A DNA stretch of 64,000 bases. Source: Bacillus sp. AFS006103 (lineage in GTDB: Bacteria; Bacillota; Bacilli; Bacillales; Cytobacillaceae). The stretch's first letter is position 1; each line of letters opens with the position of its first letter. The notes below the pieces were generated by a model. That model saw only the letters and a program-made list of their open reading frames with translations, was not told the DNA's origin and did no database searches. Of the stretch, positions 52,364-63,488 are shown piece by piece. The stretch is taken from positions 270,250-334,249 of the forward strand of contig NTXX01000001.1 in assembly GCA_002559145.1 (NCBI GenBank), read 5' to 3'. Made by a program: the position numbers and the translations under genes.

Positions 52364-54127
52364 TTATAATACACTTGCGTGACCGTTGTAAATAACTCCT
52401 CTTGTCGCATCGACGGTTATTTCTTGGCCATCTTTAAACAATTCTAAGGCATTATCTACCCCAACAATCACGGGGATGCTTAGGTTAAGTCCAACAACTG
52501 CTGCATGGCTCGTTAATCCACCCTCTTGGGTAATAACAGCAGCACATTTCTCTAGCGCTGGCATCATATCACGATCTGTTCCGATTGTCACAAGAATAGA
52601 ACCTTGTTTTACTTTTTCTATAGCTTCTTTAGCATCATGGGCAACTACTACTTTCCCAAATGCGGATCTACGGCCAATTCCTTGTGCTTTTGTGATAATA
52701 TCGCCGACCACATGGATTTTCATTAGGTTTGTTGTACCTGCTTCGCCTACAGGGACACCAGCAGTAATAACAACTAAATCACCACGTTTAACAATACCAC
52801 TGTTCAAGCTTTCTTCTACGGCAATATCGAGCATTTCGTCTGTTGTAGTAGCGACGCGTCCAAATTGCGGGTAAACACCCCATACAAGTTGTAGACGACG
52901 GCAAACATGTTCAACTGAAGTTACAGCAACAATGGCTGCTTTCGGACGATATTTTGAAATCATTCTAGCGGTATGACCGCTTTCGGTCGGGGTAATGATT
53001 GATTTAACATCAAGATTTAAGGCCGTATGTGCAACAGACTGACCAATCGCATCGGTAAGGTTATGTTCCGTATCTTTACTGCGACTTGAAAGTATTTCTT
53101 TATGATCTAGGGCAGATTCAGCTCTAGAAGCAATATTATGCATGGTTTGAACTGCTTCGACTGGATATTGTCCTGCCGCTGTTTCTCCTGAGAGCATAAT
53201 GGCGTCCGTTCCATCAAAAATTGCATTCGCTACATCACTTGCTTCAGCGCGGGTAGGTCGTGGATTTCTTTGCATCGAATCAAGCATTTGAGTTGCAGTA
53301 ATAACAGGTTTGCCCTGTGAATTACATTTCTTAATTAACATCTTTTGAACGAGTGGAACTTCTTCAGCCGGGATTTCTACACCAAGATCCCCACGAGCAA
53401 CCATTAATCCATCAGAGATTTCTAAGATTTCGTCAATGTTATCGACACCTTCTTGGTTTTCAATCTTAGGAATAATGTGGATATGTGTAGCATTATTTTC
53501 TTCTAATAACTGACGGATTTCGAGAACATCCTTTGCACGTCGAACGAAGGAGGCAGCAATAAAATCAACACCTTGTTCAATTCCGAAAAGAATATCTTGT
53601 GTATCCTTTTCTGTGATACCAGGTAAGTTCACTGATACACCCGGAACATTTACACCTTTTTTATTTTTCAAGGTCCCACTATTTAAAATCTTGGTATGAA
53701 GTTCTTTCGCTGATTTATCCACATTTGTTACTTCTAAGCCTATTAAACCATCATCTAAGAGAATCTTTGAACCCACATGAACATCATCAATTAGTCCTGG
53801 ATATGTAACTGAAAACTTTTGAAGTGTTCCTTCTACTTCCTTCATGGAAACGATAATATTTTCTCCGGCTTGTAGCTCAAGTGCACCATTTTCCATGTTG
53901 TTCGTCCGAATTTCAGGACCCTTTGTATCTAACAAGATGGCAACAGTTTTGCCAGTTTGTTTGGATGCTTCACGAATATTTTGGATCCGTGCCCCGTGTT
54001 CTTCAAAATCCCCATGTGAAAAGTTTAATCGAGCGACGTTCATACCTGAATTGATTAATTGGGTTAATTTTTCAACACTTTCGCTAGCTGGACCAATCGT
54101 ACATACGATTTTTGTTTTTCGTAACAT
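52364..54127 (-). CDS. pyk: Pyruvate kinase (with C-terminal PEP-utilizer domain)
   Basis: PK (587 residues) makes pyruvate and ATP from PEP and ADP. It has [12 protein letters not shown] at the start, [16 protein letters not shown], the active-site [17 protein letters not shown] and [11 protein letters not shown], and TATQMLDSM. Residues from about 480 form the extra PEP-utilising domain of Bacillus-type PKs, with [20 protein letters not shown]. The ATG at 54125-54127 follows GGGAGGA. It lies 58 bp after pfkA in one operon. Confidence 0.97.
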   Translation of the reverse strand: MLRKTKIVCTIGPASESVEKLTQLINSGMNVARLNFSHGDFEEHGARIQNIREASKQTGKTVAILLDTKGPEIRTNNMENGALELQAGENIIVSMKEVEGTLQKFSVTYPGLIDDVHVGSKILLDDGLIGLEVTNVDKSAKELHTKILNSGTLKNKKGVNVPGVSVNLPGITEKDTQDILFGIEQGVDFIAASFVRRAKDVLEIRQLLEENNATHIHIIPKIENQEGVDNIDEILEISDGLMVARGDLGVEIPAEEVPLVQKMLIKKCNSQGKPVITATQMLDSMQRNPRPTRAEASDVANAIFDGTDAIMLSGETAAGQYPVEAVQTMHNIASRAESALDHKEILSSRSKDTEHNLTDAIGQSVAHTALNLDVKSIITPTESGHTARMISKYRPKAAIVAVTSVEHVCRRLQLVWGVYPQFGRVATTTDEMLDIAVEESLNSGIVKRGDLVVITAGVPVGEAGTTNLMKIHVVGDIITKAQGIGRRSAFGKVVVAHDAKEAIEKVKQGSILVTIGTDRDMMPALEKCAAVITQEGGLTSHAAVVGLNLSIPVIVGVDNALELFKDGQEITVDATRGVIYNGHASVL

Positions 54128-54185
54128 TCTTATTGTTCCTCCCATTTTAGAAAAGCAAGTTTGCAATTTCTTAAGTTCATCATTC

Positions 54186-55163
<978 letters not shown>

Positions 55164-55339
55164 TTATTAGAAAATATGTATTCATTCATTTGTAAAACAA
55201 ATAAATTTACGCTACTTTTAAAAAAATCACTTCTTTTATTATTTACATAAAACCTGCGAATATTTATAAAATAACATGAAGAAATAACTATAACAACCTT
55301 ATGGTATTAGTAATTATAAGAGACGGAATAATCAGTTAA

Positions 55340-55375
55340 TTGGAAACGGTTTATCTACGGATGTAAACGTCATCA
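55340..55375. promoter_or_regulatory. Tandem cre-like sites upstream of pfkA-pyk
   Basis: TTGGAAACGGTTTAT (55340-55354) and ATGTAAACGTCATCA (55361-55375) each match the cre pattern WTGNAANCGNWWNCW with one deviation and are 21 bp apart in phase. They lie about 195-230 bp before pfkA, in the 298-bp gap to accA, where CcpA would be more likely to activate than repress. Confidence 0.5.
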
Positions 55376-55414
55376 TTGCCATTTTCAAGGATTTATAGTG
55401 AACATTCTGTGAAT

Positions 55415-55446
55415 GAAAAAAAACGTGCCTATGAGCACGTTTTTTA
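55415..55446 (-). terminator. Terminator after accA
   Basis: AACGTGC and GCACGTT arms with a short loop followed by T7 on the minus strand. It overlaps the accA stop codon. Confidence 0.88.
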
Positions 55447-56421
55447 ATTAACACCGATGTAATCATTGACTAGTCCGAATTCGCCGATTGTCCTGAAACG
55501 GTTGTAACGATCAGCTATTAATTCCTCTTCTGAAAGCTTTAACAATTGCTGTAGTGAAGTCTTAAGCACCCTATCAATTTCTTCTGCCTGCTTTATTACA
55601 TCCCTTTGGGCTCCGCCCTTAATTTCTGGAATAACATCATCAATAATGCCTAGTTCCTTTAAATCTGGCGCGGTTATTTTCATCGTTTCTGCCGCATTTC
55701 TAGCAAGAGAGGCATCTTTCCATAAAATTGCAGCAGCACCCTCTGGTGAGATAACTGAGTAGGTGGAGTTCTCCAGCATATAGATACGGTTGCCCACTCC
55801 AAGTGCAAGAGCACCACCACTACCGCCTTCACCAATCACAATACAAACCACGGGAACCTTAAGACCAGCCATTTCAAACAAATTGCGTGCAATTGCTTCA
55901 CTTTGACCTCGTTCCTCTGCAGCCTTCCCAGGATAGGCTCCCTTCGTATCAATGAAACAGATGATCGGACGATTAAATTTATTCGCCTGATTCATTAATC
56001 GAAGGGCTTTTCGATACCCTTCAGGGTGTGGCATTCCAAAGTTTCTGCGAATGTTCTCTTTCGTATCTTTTCCACGCTGATGGCCAATTACCGTAACAGG
56101 TAACCCACGAAATTTAGCTATTCCGCCTACAATCGCCTCATCATCAGCAAAGGTTCTGTCACCGTGACATTCAAAGAAATTCTCAAACAAATAAGGGATA
56201 TAATCCATTGTTGTCGGCCTGTTAGAAAGGCGAGCAATTTGAACCCTGTCCCAGGGCTTAATATTTTCATATATACTTTGTTCAAGCTTTTCAAGTCTCT
56301 TCTCTAATTTGCTGATTTCGGAACTTAAATCAACATCAGCAGTTTTGGTGAACTCTTTTAAATCAGTAATTTTCTTTTTTAACTCGATTACAGGGCGTTC
56401 AAATTCTAATTCACCTACCAT
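55444..56421 (-). CDS. accA: Acetyl-CoA carboxylase carboxyltransferase alpha subunit
   Basis: AccA (325 residues) with AccD transfers CO2 from carboxybiotin to acetyl-CoA to form malonyl-CoA. Typical segments are [58 protein letters not shown] and [19 protein letters not shown]. It overlaps the end of accD by 7 bp, so synthesis of the two subunits is coupled. Confidence 0.97.
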   Translation of the reverse strand: MVGELEFERPVIELKKKITDLKEFTKTADVDLSSEISKLEKRLEKLEQSIYENIKPWDRVQIARLSNRPTTMDYIPYLFENFFECHGDRTFADDEAIVGGIAKFRGLPVTVIGHQRGKDTKENIRRNFGMPHPEGYRKALRLMNQANKFNRPIICFIDTKGAYPGKAAEERGQSEAIARNLFEMAGLKVPVVCIVIGEGGSGGALALGVGNRIYMLENSTYSVISPEGAAAILWKDASLARNAAETMKITAPDLKELGIIDDVIPEIKGGAQRDVIKQAEEIDRVLKTSLQQLLKLSEEELIADRYNRFRTIGEFGLVNDYIGVN

Positions 56422-57293
56422 TTGAGCACACCTCCAGGTTGATGGATCTCTAGAATAGTCGTGATTTTCTCAATAAGTTCATTTCGAGCAATTATTGCGT
56501 CCAGTTGTCCGTGTTTTAAGAGAAACTCGGATGTTTGAAAATCCTCCGGTAATTCTTCACGAATGGATTGTTCAATCACTCTGCGTCCGGCAAATGCGAT
56601 TAACGCACCTGGTTCAGCAAGGTTGAAATCGCCCAATGATGCGAAACTTGCTGAAACTCCCCCCGTTGTCGGGTGGGTCATGATTGAAATGATTAATCCG
56701 CCATTATTGCTAAACCTCTTTAAAGCAATACTTGTTTTTGCCATTTGCATTAAACTTAAGGCGCCCTCTTGCATTCTTGCGCCACCTGATGCGGTAAAAA
56801 TAATAAACGGTACATTTAACTCATCTGCTTTTTCAATTGCCAGCGTAATTTTTTCGCCGACAACCGAGCCCATGCTTCCCATTCGGAATGAAGAATCCAT
56901 GATAGCCACGACAATTTTATATCCATTCACTGTCCCAATACCTGTTACAACCGCCTCGTTAAGTTTACTTTTTTGGCGGTCTTTCTCAAGCTTTTCAAGG
57001 TAGTCAGGAAAATTTAATGGATTTTTAGAAATCATATTATCGTTCATCTCCATGAAACTTCCTTCATCAATGAAACTGTCAATTCGTTCTTTTGAGTTCA
57101 TTGGGAAATGATGACTGCAATGCAAGCATACCTTTAAATTTTTCACTAATTCTTTTGTATACATAATCTTCTTACATGAAGGGCACTTTGACATTATTCC
57201 TTCAGGAACATCATTTTTTGCCGTTTCCGTTGGTATTTGAGCATATTTCTTCTTTTTTGGATGATTTTTTGAAAAAAGATCTTTTAGCGCCAA
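56415..57293 (-). CDS. accD: Acetyl-CoA carboxylase carboxyltransferase beta subunit
   Basis: AccD (292 residues) carries the N-terminal zinc ribbon (C37, C40, C56, C59) and the crotonase-fold carboxyltransferase domain with [19 protein letters not shown] and [22 protein letters not shown] precedes the ATG. Its promoter contains a GTGGTCAGACCAC palindrome shared with the nearby malic enzyme operon. No FapR-type box was found. Confidence 0.97.
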   Translation of the reverse strand: MALKDLFSKNHPKKKKYAQIPTETAKNDVPEGIMSKCPSCKKIMYTKELVKNLKVCLHCSHHFPMNSKERIDSFIDEGSFMEMNDNMISKNPLNFPDYLEKLEKDRQKSKLNEAVVTGIGTVNGYKIVVAIMDSSFRMGSMGSVVGEKITLAIEKADELNVPFIIFTASGGARMQEGALSLMQMAKTSIALKRFSNNGGLIISIMTHPTTGGVSASFASLGDFNLAEPGALIAFAGRRVIEQSIREELPEDFQTSEFLLKHGQLDAIIARNELIEKITTILEIHQPGGVLKW

Positions 57294-57385
57294 AATTAAA
57301 CCTCCTTTGTTACATAACGCCAGATGGCAAGTTTATCCCATTAATCCTATTTAGCAGTTTTTCTATCCACACTAAACTTCATACA

Positions 57386-57415
57386 TCTATAGTGGTCAGA
57401 CCACTGTTGAAACAA
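57386..57415 (-). promoter_or_regulatory. accDA promoter with GntR-type operator
   Basis: On the minus strand TTGTTT (57410-57415) and TATAGA (57386-57391) are 18 bp apart. The perfect palindrome AGTGGTCAGACCACT (57391-57405) fills most of the spacer. Its TGGTCNGACCA core is the type bound by FadR-subfamily GntR regulators, one of which is encoded next door. Confidence 0.72.
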
Positions 57416-57476
57416 AAATACCCTATTAAAGGGCTTGGTTAACCTTCACTATAGAATAAAAATGATTCAAAATCTG

Positions 57477-58106
57477 TTAGTATTTGTCGTTAAAAACAGA
57501 CAAATTCCGTAGATTATAATAGGCGGATAGTGTTTTTAATTCATTCTTTTCAGCGAGGGCATCGAGTAAGGCTAGATATTTTTCACGATGAATAGTCATT
57601 TTTACTAATTCAAGCGAATCGTAATAGTCTTTCAATATTGACCAAATTCTAGATAAAAGGTGATTATCTGCAATTTCAATTATTCGATAAAAAAACTCAT
57701 CATCTTGTATGCTGTCTTCTTGATTTAGCCAGTCTATCACATTCACTAAATGTTGGTCATCTATTTTTAGCAAAGCTAATCTTAGGAGATCCATCTCTAT
57801 ATAATTCCTGGTTTCCAATACATCTCGTTTTGCTTTTTCATCCTGTAAAATAAAAGTACTTAGAAGCTGAACGAGATGGTTCCCCTGAAAGTCACGAATA
57901 AAGGTCCCTTCACCCCGTCTGGTTTCAATTAGTCCCAGCAATTCTAAAGCCCTAAGTGCTTCTCTAACGGAAGAGCGCCCGAAATTCAGGCGCTCCGACA
58001 ATTCTCGTTCAGATGGGATTTTATCTCCGGCTATTAATCCATCGATGGTTATCATTTCTCGTAAATGCTTAACAATTTCTAAATATACTTTCGGATTGTT
58101 TGCCAC
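57477..58106 (-). CDS. GntR-family (FadR subfamily) transcriptional regulator
   Basis: This 209-residue regulator has the N-terminal winged helix (LREMITIDGLIAGDKIPSER, LSERLNFGRSSVREALRALE, GLIETRRGEGTFI; residues 13-72) and a helical FCD-type effector domain. The GTG start lies 6 bp after the malic enzyme stop, so the two are coupled. Identical GTGGTCAGACCAC palindromes at accDA and at the malic enzyme promoter suggest it controls both. It is unrelated in fold to the TetR-type FadR at 3 kb. The effector is unknown; an intermediate of lipid synthesis is a reasonable guess. Confidence 0.87.
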   Translation of the reverse strand: MANNPKVYLEIVKHLREMITIDGLIAGDKIPSERELSERLNFGRSSVREALRALELLGLIETRRGEGTFIRDFQGNHLVQLLSTFILQDEKAKRDVLETRNYIEMDLLRLALLKIDDQHLVNVIDWLNQEDSIQDDEFFYRIIEIADNHLLSRIWSILKDYYDSLELVKMTIHREKYLALLDALAEKNELKTLSAYYNLRNLSVFNDKY

Positions 58107-58112
58107 TTACGT

Positions 58113-59351
58113 TCACTCACTTTTGCCAATAATAGCGAGCCTTTTTGTTTTTTCCTTTATTTCTTCAGGATCAACCTTAATGCGAGCAACACCAGTCTCC
58201 ATGGCTGCTTTTGCGACTGCTGCTGCAACATCTGGAGCAACTCTCGGGTCAAAAGGTCCCGGAATGACATAATCGGCATTTAGTTCATCGGGGTTGATTA
58301 GGTTGGCAATCGCTTCTACAGCCGCGATTTTCATTTTTTCATTTATATGGGTAGCACGAACATCAAGTGCCCCACGGAAAATTCCCGGGAAAGCGAGAAC
58401 ATTGTTAACTTGGTTTGGAAAATCTGAACGGCCTGTTCCAACCACTTTGGCCCCTGCTGCTTTTGCCTCATCTGGCATAATCTCAGGATCAGGATTGGCC
58501 ATTGCAAAAATGATTGAATCAGGATTCATTGAAGCGACCATTTCTTTTGTAAGTGCACCTGCAACTGAAACCCCGATAAATACATCAGCACCTTTAATGA
58601 CATCTGCAAGGCTGCCTGTTAAGTTATCTCGGTTTGTATATTTCGCTACTTCAGATTTAACTGAATTCATACCTTGTGGGCGCCCTTCGTAAATGGCTCC
58701 TTTAGTATCACACATAATTATGTCTCTAACACCATAACTATATAACAATTTAATAATGGCAATCCCCGCTGCACCAGCACCGTTTGCAACCACCTTAATT
58801 TCCTGCATTTTTTTGCCAATAAGCTTTAGTGCATTGACAAGTCCTGCCACAGTCACAATTGCTGTACCATGCTGATCATCATGAAAAATAGGAATATTTG
58901 CTTCTTTTTTCAATCTTTCCTCAATCACGAAACAATTTGGCGCAGCAATATCTTCAAGGTTTACGCCACCAAAGGTAGGTTCAAGCAATTTAACAGTTTC
59001 AACAATTTTGTCAACATCCGTTGTGTTCAAACAGATTGGAAAAGCATCCACACCTGCAAAACTTTTAAATAGGACTGCTTTACCTTCCATAACAGGGAGA
59101 GCGGCTTCAGGTCCAATATTCCCAAGTCCAAGAACAGCTGTGCCATCAGAAACGACAGCAACCATGTTCCCTTTCATGGTATATTCATAAACCAATTCAG
59201 GCTTTTCATAAATATCTTTGCAAGGCTCTGCAACACCTGGTGAATACGCTAAGCTTAAATCATGTGCATTTCGGACTAAAACTTTAGATTTCGATTCTAA
59301 TTTCCCCTTATTAATTCGATGCATATGTAGTGCTTCTTCCCGTAAAGTCAA
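58113..59351 (-). CDS. ytsJ: Malic enzyme (YtsJ-like)
   Basis: This 412-residue short-type malic enzyme decarboxylates malate to pyruvate with reduction of NAD(P). It has AYSPGVAEPCKDI (about 35-47), the metal site FHDDQHGTAI and the nucleotide motif VVANGAGAAGIAIIKLL, then FIGVSVAGALT. Length and context next to accDA and dnaE match B. subtilis YtsJ, which prefers NADP and helps balance NADPH. It heads a two-gene operon with the GntR regulator. Confidence 0.92.
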   Translation of the reverse strand: MTLREEALHMHRINKGKLESKSKVLVRNAHDLSLAYSPGVAEPCKDIYEKPELVYEYTMKGNMVAVVSDGTAVLGLGNIGPEAALPVMEGKAVLFKSFAGVDAFPICLNTTDVDKIVETVKLLEPTFGGVNLEDIAAPNCFVIEERLKKEANIPIFHDDQHGTAIVTVAGLVNALKLIGKKMQEIKVVANGAGAAGIAIIKLLYSYGVRDIIMCDTKGAIYEGRPQGMNSVKSEVAKYTNRDNLTGSLADVIKGADVFIGVSVAGALTKEMVASMNPDSIIFAMANPDPEIMPDEAKAAGAKVVGTGRSDFPNQVNNVLAFPGIFRGALDVRATHINEKMKIAAVEAIANLINPDELNADYVIPGPFDPRVAPDVAAAVAKAAMETGVARIKVDPEEIKEKTKRLAIIGKSE

Positions 59352-59418
59352 GATATTTCACCCCTCAAATTTTTACAAAAGCTTATTTAACATCCCACTA
59401 TCTGCAGTTCGCTTTTTG

Positions 59419-59474
59419 GTGGTCAGACCACACTTGTCTCATTATCACTATAACATATCTTCAATCGTTGTAAA
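59419..59474 (-). promoter_or_regulatory. Malic enzyme-gntR promoter and operator
   Basis: On the minus strand TTTACA (59469-59474) and TATAGT (59447-59452) are 16 bp apart. GTGGTCAGACCAC (59419-59431) lies just downstream of the predicted start of transcription, in a repressing position. The same 13 bases occur at accDA. Confidence 0.72.
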
Positions 59475-59477
59475 GAA

Positions 59478-62400
59478 TTATTCCTTCAAAATAACATTTT
59501 TTGGACCAAGCATATTTCTCAATATTTGCAGTAAATCAGGGGTAGGATTGATATTATTTTCATCCCCGAGCCTAATGGTTTTTCGACTTTTTTCATAGTG
59601 TAAAACCACTGCCGCTCTTCCCTGATTTTCTTTTAACAGCTGATGTAGTTGTTGAAGAGATTGATCGTCCTGTTTCTCCTCCACTATTTTCACATATAAA
59701 ACGGATTGTTTAACGGATTTTGTTTGCAGCCACTCTACTAAATTTGAACCTTGTTGAATAATAAATTGCTGCTTCCCATCACGTTCTTCAACTTTCCCTT
59801 CAAGCAAAACAAATTTACCTTGCCCTAATAGATGCGAATATCTTTTGTATACATTCGGGAAAGCTACTGCTTCCATTTCGCCACTGGAATCACTTATGGA
59901 TAAAAAGGCCATGGAATCACCTTTCTTGGTCCGTATTGATTTCATCGAGGTGATATATACACCTGATGCCACCCTTTGGTTTTGATTATTAAGACCAAAT
60001 AAGAGGGTTGCTCCTAAGTGTTTAAGTTGCTTTTCATAAATAGAAACTGGATGGTCCGATAGATAGTAGCCAAGCGCATCTTTTTCGAATGTCAGCTTAT
60101 TCTCCAGGCTAATCGGATCGACTTGCATATAGTTAGGCTTCGGAATGAACTCTTCTTCAAATAAATCAAATTGGTTATCTTCGGTTGGTTTAAAGATTTG
60201 CGCATGCTCCATCGCTACATCTATACTTGCAAGCAACACGGCACGATCTTCTCCAAATTCATCGAAGCAGCCTGAATGGACAAGGAATTCAAGCGTTTTT
60301 CGATTGATGGCTTTAGCGGAAACACGGATGCAAAAATCAAATAGGTCAGCGAACTTTCTCTTTTTCCTGGCTTGAAAAATTTCTTTTAATGCTGCTGCAC
60401 CTACGCTTTTAATCGCTGCTAAACTGTAACGAATTCCGTCCTGTTCCACTTGAAAGGCGAAATCACTTTTATTGATGGATGGAGGCAGGACTGTAATCCC
60501 TTTTTGTTTTGTTTCCATGATATATTGCCCTATTTTCGTATCATTTCCTATGGCTGATGTTAAGAGGCCTGCCATAAAATAAACGGGGTAATTTGCTTTT
60601 AAAAAGGCTAACTGGTAGGCAATCATACTATAAGCAACCGCATGGCTGCGGTTAAAGCCATAATTTGCAAACCGAACAATTAAATCGTAGATATCATTAG
60701 CCAGTGTTGATTCATACCCTTTTTTTAAGGCTCCCTGGACAAAATGGCTCCGCTCCTTATCAAGGATTTCTTTCTTCTTTTTCCCGACAGCTCTTCTTAA
60801 TAAATCGGCTTCACCGAGTGAAAAGCCCGCCAACTTCGAAGCAATTTGCATGATTTGCTCTTGGTAAACAATTACGCCATATGTATTTTCAAGGATTGGC
60901 TGTAAATCAGGGTGTGGAAATTCAACTTTCTTTACGCCGTGTTTTCGTTCAATAAAGAGCGGGATATTTTCCATTGGACCCGGCCGGTACAGGGCATTGA
61001 CTGCCACAATATCTTCAAAACGGGAAGGTTTCAAGCGAGTTAGAACCTTTCGCATCCCTTCGGATTCAAGCTGAAATATACCTGTCGTTTCACCGTCCGC
61101 TAACAAGCTGAAGGTCTTAGTGTCCTCTAACGGTATCGAGTTAAGGTTTACCTTCTTCCCCGTCTTACGATGGATAGAAGATAAAATTGAATCTAGTAAT
61201 GTAAGATTCCGCAAGCCTAGAAAGTCCATTTTTAGGAGACCGACTTCTTCAAGATGTTCCATTGAATATTGCGTTAAATAAACATGATTAGACCCTCGTT
61301 GAATAGGGATCAAATCAATTAGTTGTTTCTCACTTATTACCACACCGGCTGCATGGGTCGAAGTGTGGCGCGGCAGACCTTCTAGTTTTAATGCCGTTTC
61401 AAAAAGTCGTTCATTCATCGGGTTTTCCTTTATAAACCTTCTGAGTGCTTCGGATTCTTTATAGGCACCTTGTAGGTTTACTCCTAAACGCGGTGGGATT
61501 GTCCTCGATAATTGTTCGAGTTCCTTTGAATTTAATCCAAAGACTTTACCGACATCTCTTAAGGCTGCTTTTGCTGCGAGGGTTCCAAATGTGACGATTT
61601 GTGCAACATGCAGTTCACCATATTTTTCGGCCACATAATTAATCACTTCATCACGTCGATGGTCGGGAAAATCTATATCAATATCTGGCATTGAAATCCG
61701 TTCAGGATTTAAAAACCGTTCAAATAATAGATTATGCTTTAATGGGTCAACATCGGTAATGTATAAAACATAGGCAACTAGCGAACCTGCGGCTGAGCCC
61801 CTTCCAGGTCCAGTCAAAATTCCCTGCACGCGAGCATATCTCATAAAATCCCAAACAATTAAAAAGTAATTGCTGAATTCCATTCGCTTTATGACCGAGA
61901 GTTCATAGGATAAACGTTGATAATATTCTTCGGAGGGTGAAGGAAAACGTTCCGTTAATCCCTGCTTGCATAATACTTCAAGGTATTCCGGAGCTTGCAT
62001 TCCATTCTCCGTTGGGAATGCTGGTAGATACGTCTTATTAAGTTCAATGTTGAAGTTGCATCTGTTAGCAATCCGGAGCGTATTTTCCAGTGCATCCGGG
62101 AGATCAGAAAAGCGGTCGACCATCTCACTGGCAGGTTTTAAATAGTACTCGTCGTTTTCCAGTCTTTCTCTATGGTCGTCCTGCAATTTATCGCCATTTT
62201 TTATAGCTAATAGACACTCTTGAGCAAACCTATCTTCTTTTTCTAAATAATGGACCTGGTTTGTTGCTACAAGCGGGATATTCATTTCTTTTGAAATTAA
62301 GTTAAACTGATTTCTGATGGTTGTTTCTTGTTCAAGCTGATGATCTTGAATCGCCAGAAAAAAGCTGTTTCTACCGAAGATGGCAGCCAGTTTACTGATG

Positions 62401-62840
62401 ATCTCTCTGGCAATTTCCTCTTGGCCATTTAAAATAGACTGCTCGATTTCTCCTACTGGTCCGGGAGTAATCGCAATCAGCCCTTCCGAATAATGTTTCA
62501 GCCATTTTAACGGAATCCCATGTTCAGTTTTCGTTTGAACCGTACTGGATATCTTTAATAGATTTTTATAGCCATGATCATTCTCAGCGAGCAGGACAAG
62601 TGGATAAGACTCATTTTGGGTATGTTCGCTTTCGACATCTACAGTTAACCCGATAATGGGTCTAAGGTTATTTTTTTTACACAATTTATAAAATTCAATG
62701 GTTCCATACATAACATTTCTGTCCGTTAAGGCGATTGCAGAAAAGCCTTTTTTCAGTGCATTTTCAATTAAATCCGGAACTGAAGCCGTACTGGTTAACA
62801 AACTATATGCACTATATACATGCAGGTGAATAAAAGACAT
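59478..62840 (-). CDS. dnaE: DNA polymerase III alpha subunit DnaE
   Basis: DnaE (1120 residues) extends RNA primers on the lagging strand before handing over to PolC. It has an N-terminal PHP domain (FIHLHVYSAYSLLTSTAS), the polymerase core with GPGRGSAAGSLVAYVL and the catalytic PDIDIDFPDHRRDEV (about 385-399), helix-hairpin-helix, and a C-terminal OB fold (VASGVYITSMKSIRTKKGD onward). It lacks the inserted exonuclease of PolC. Length and location match B. subtilis dnaE. Confidence 0.97.
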   Translation of the reverse strand: MSFIHLHVYSAYSLLTSTASVPDLIENALKKGFSAIALTDRNVMYGTIEFYKLCKKNNLRPIIGLTVDVESEHTQNESYPLVLLAENDHGYKNLLKISSTVQTKTEHGIPLKWLKHYSEGLIAITPGPVGEIEQSILNGQEEIAREIISKLAAIFGRNSFFLAIQDHQLEQETTIRNQFNLISKEMNIPLVATNQVHYLEKEDRFAQECLLAIKNGDKLQDDHRERLENDEYYLKPASEMVDRFSDLPDALENTLRIANRCNFNIELNKTYLPAFPTENGMQAPEYLEVLCKQGLTERFPSPSEEYYQRLSYELSVIKRMEFSNYFLIVWDFMRYARVQGILTGPGRGSAAGSLVAYVLYITDVDPLKHNLLFERFLNPERISMPDIDIDFPDHRRDEVINYVAEKYGELHVAQIVTFGTLAAKAALRDVGKVFGLNSKELEQLSRTIPPRLGVNLQGAYKESEALRRFIKENPMNERLFETALKLEGLPRHTSTHAAGVVISEKQLIDLIPIQRGSNHVYLTQYSMEHLEEVGLLKMDFLGLRNLTLLDSILSSIHRKTGKKVNLNSIPLEDTKTFSLLADGETTGIFQLESEGMRKVLTRLKPSRFEDIVAVNALYRPGPMENIPLFIERKHGVKKVEFPHPDLQPILENTYGVIVYQEQIMQIASKLAGFSLGEADLLRRAVGKKKKEILDKERSHFVQGALKKGYESTLANDIYDLIVRFANYGFNRSHAVAYSMIAYQLAFLKANYPVYFMAGLLTSAIGNDTKIGQYIMETKQKGITVLPPSINKSDFAFQVEQDGIRYSLAAIKSVGAAALKEIFQARKKRKFADLFDFCIRVSAKAINRKTLEFLVHSGCFDEFGEDRAVLLASIDVAMEHAQIFKPTEDNQFDLFEEEFIPKPNYMQVDPISLENKLTFEKDALGYYLSDHPVSIYEKQLKHLGATLLFGLNNQNQRVASGVYITSMKSIRTKKGDSMAFLSISDSSGEMEAVAFPNVYKRYSHLLGQGKFVLLEGKVEERDGKQQFIIQQGSNLVEWLQTKSVKQSVLYVKIVEEKQDDQSLQQLHQLLKENQGRAAVVLHYEKSRKTIRLGDENNINPTPDLLQILRNMLGPKNVILKE

Positions 62841-62926
62841 ATTCTCACACCCTTCATTCCATAATCTCTCCCTCTATTATAGAGCTTAAATACAAAAAAG
62901 GAAAATATGTTCTTATTTTATTAGAA

Positions 62927-63075
62927 AAGCTGAAGTGCCCGTTTAGCGACGTATGGACTGGAGCGCTCCAACTGAGATAAAGGAAACACGAAGAGCGAAA
63001 GCGCATTCGTGCTTGACTTATCGTAGGGCGGAGAGCGAAGTACACTAGCCGCTGGGCGCTGAAGCTAGACAATTC
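62927..63075. repeat. Intergenic structured repeat, about 145 bp
   Basis: The segment from AAGCTGAAGTGCCCG to GGGCGCTGAAGCTAGAC has ends that form an imperfect inverted repeat (GCTGAAGTGCCC...AGCG and GCTTCAGCGCCCAGCGG). It contains internal hairpins, including the 12-bp palindrome TGGAGCGCTCCA and CACGAA...TTCGTG. It is much richer in G+C than its surroundings and has no coding signal. This looks like one copy of a dispersed Bacillaceae intergenic repeat. The last bases of the window (AAGAAAAGCGCAAGCGC) resemble the start of another element. Confidence 0.6.
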
Positions 63076-63080
63076 TTAAT

Positions 63081-63109
63081 TCATATTTGCACTGGTTTGT
63101 CCATATAAA
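63081..63109 (+). promoter_or_regulatory. sigma-E promoter of ytrH-ytrI
   Basis: TCATATT (63081-63087) matches the sigma-E -35 KMATATT exactly. After 14 bp, CATATAAA (63102-63109) agrees with CATACAMT at six of eight positions. Mother-cell expression is known for B. subtilis ytrHI. Confidence 0.75.
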
Positions 63110-63149
63110 TGAGTAATGGGATTGATTATGGGTAAGGGCGGTTGAGGAT

Positions 63150-63488
63150 ATGAAAGAAATTGGTTTTTTTCCTGCTTTTATTGAAAGCTACTTTATTGCC
63201 TTAGGGGTGGTGCTTGGCGGTTCACTTATTGGCGGAATCGCCTCTTTTCTAACCGGGCAGCCTCCACTTACGACCGTTTACCGCTTATCTTCTGCACTGA
63301 GAATTTGGGCGATTGTTTCTGCCATTGGCGGGACATTTGACGCTGTTTATACGTTTGAAAGAGGAATTTTTAACGCCGACACAAAGGACCTAGTCAAACA
63401 ATTATTAATAATTCTCTCAGCCCTGGGCGGAGCCCAAACGGGTGCCTTGATTATCAATTGGTTAACACAGGAGCATATCTCATCATGA
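63150..63488 (+). CDS. ytrH: Sporulation membrane protein YtrH
   Basis: YtrH (112 residues) has three hydrophobic segments (about 10-33, 48-64, 82-105) and starts MKEIGFFPAFIESYFIALGV. It is a mother-cell sporulation protein in B. subtilis, needed for efficient spore formation. The stop overlaps the ytrI start (ATGA), so the two are co-translated. A sigma-E type promoter lies about 40 bp upstream. Confidence 0.92.
   Translation: MKEIGFFPAFIESYFIALGVVLGGSLIGGIASFLTGQPPLTTVYRLSSALRIWAIVSAIGGTFDAVYTFERGIFNADTKDLVKQLLIILSALGGAQTGALIINWLTQEHISS

Noticed and set aside
57346..57430. FapR operator upstream of accDA
   Set aside because: Nothing resembling the TTAGTACCTAGNCTAA-type box was seen. The palindrome present is of GntR type.
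62854..63072. 72-codon minus-strand open frame between dnaE and ytrH
   Set aside because: It coincides with the structured intergenic repeat and has no ribosome-binding site. The sequence is explained by the repeat.
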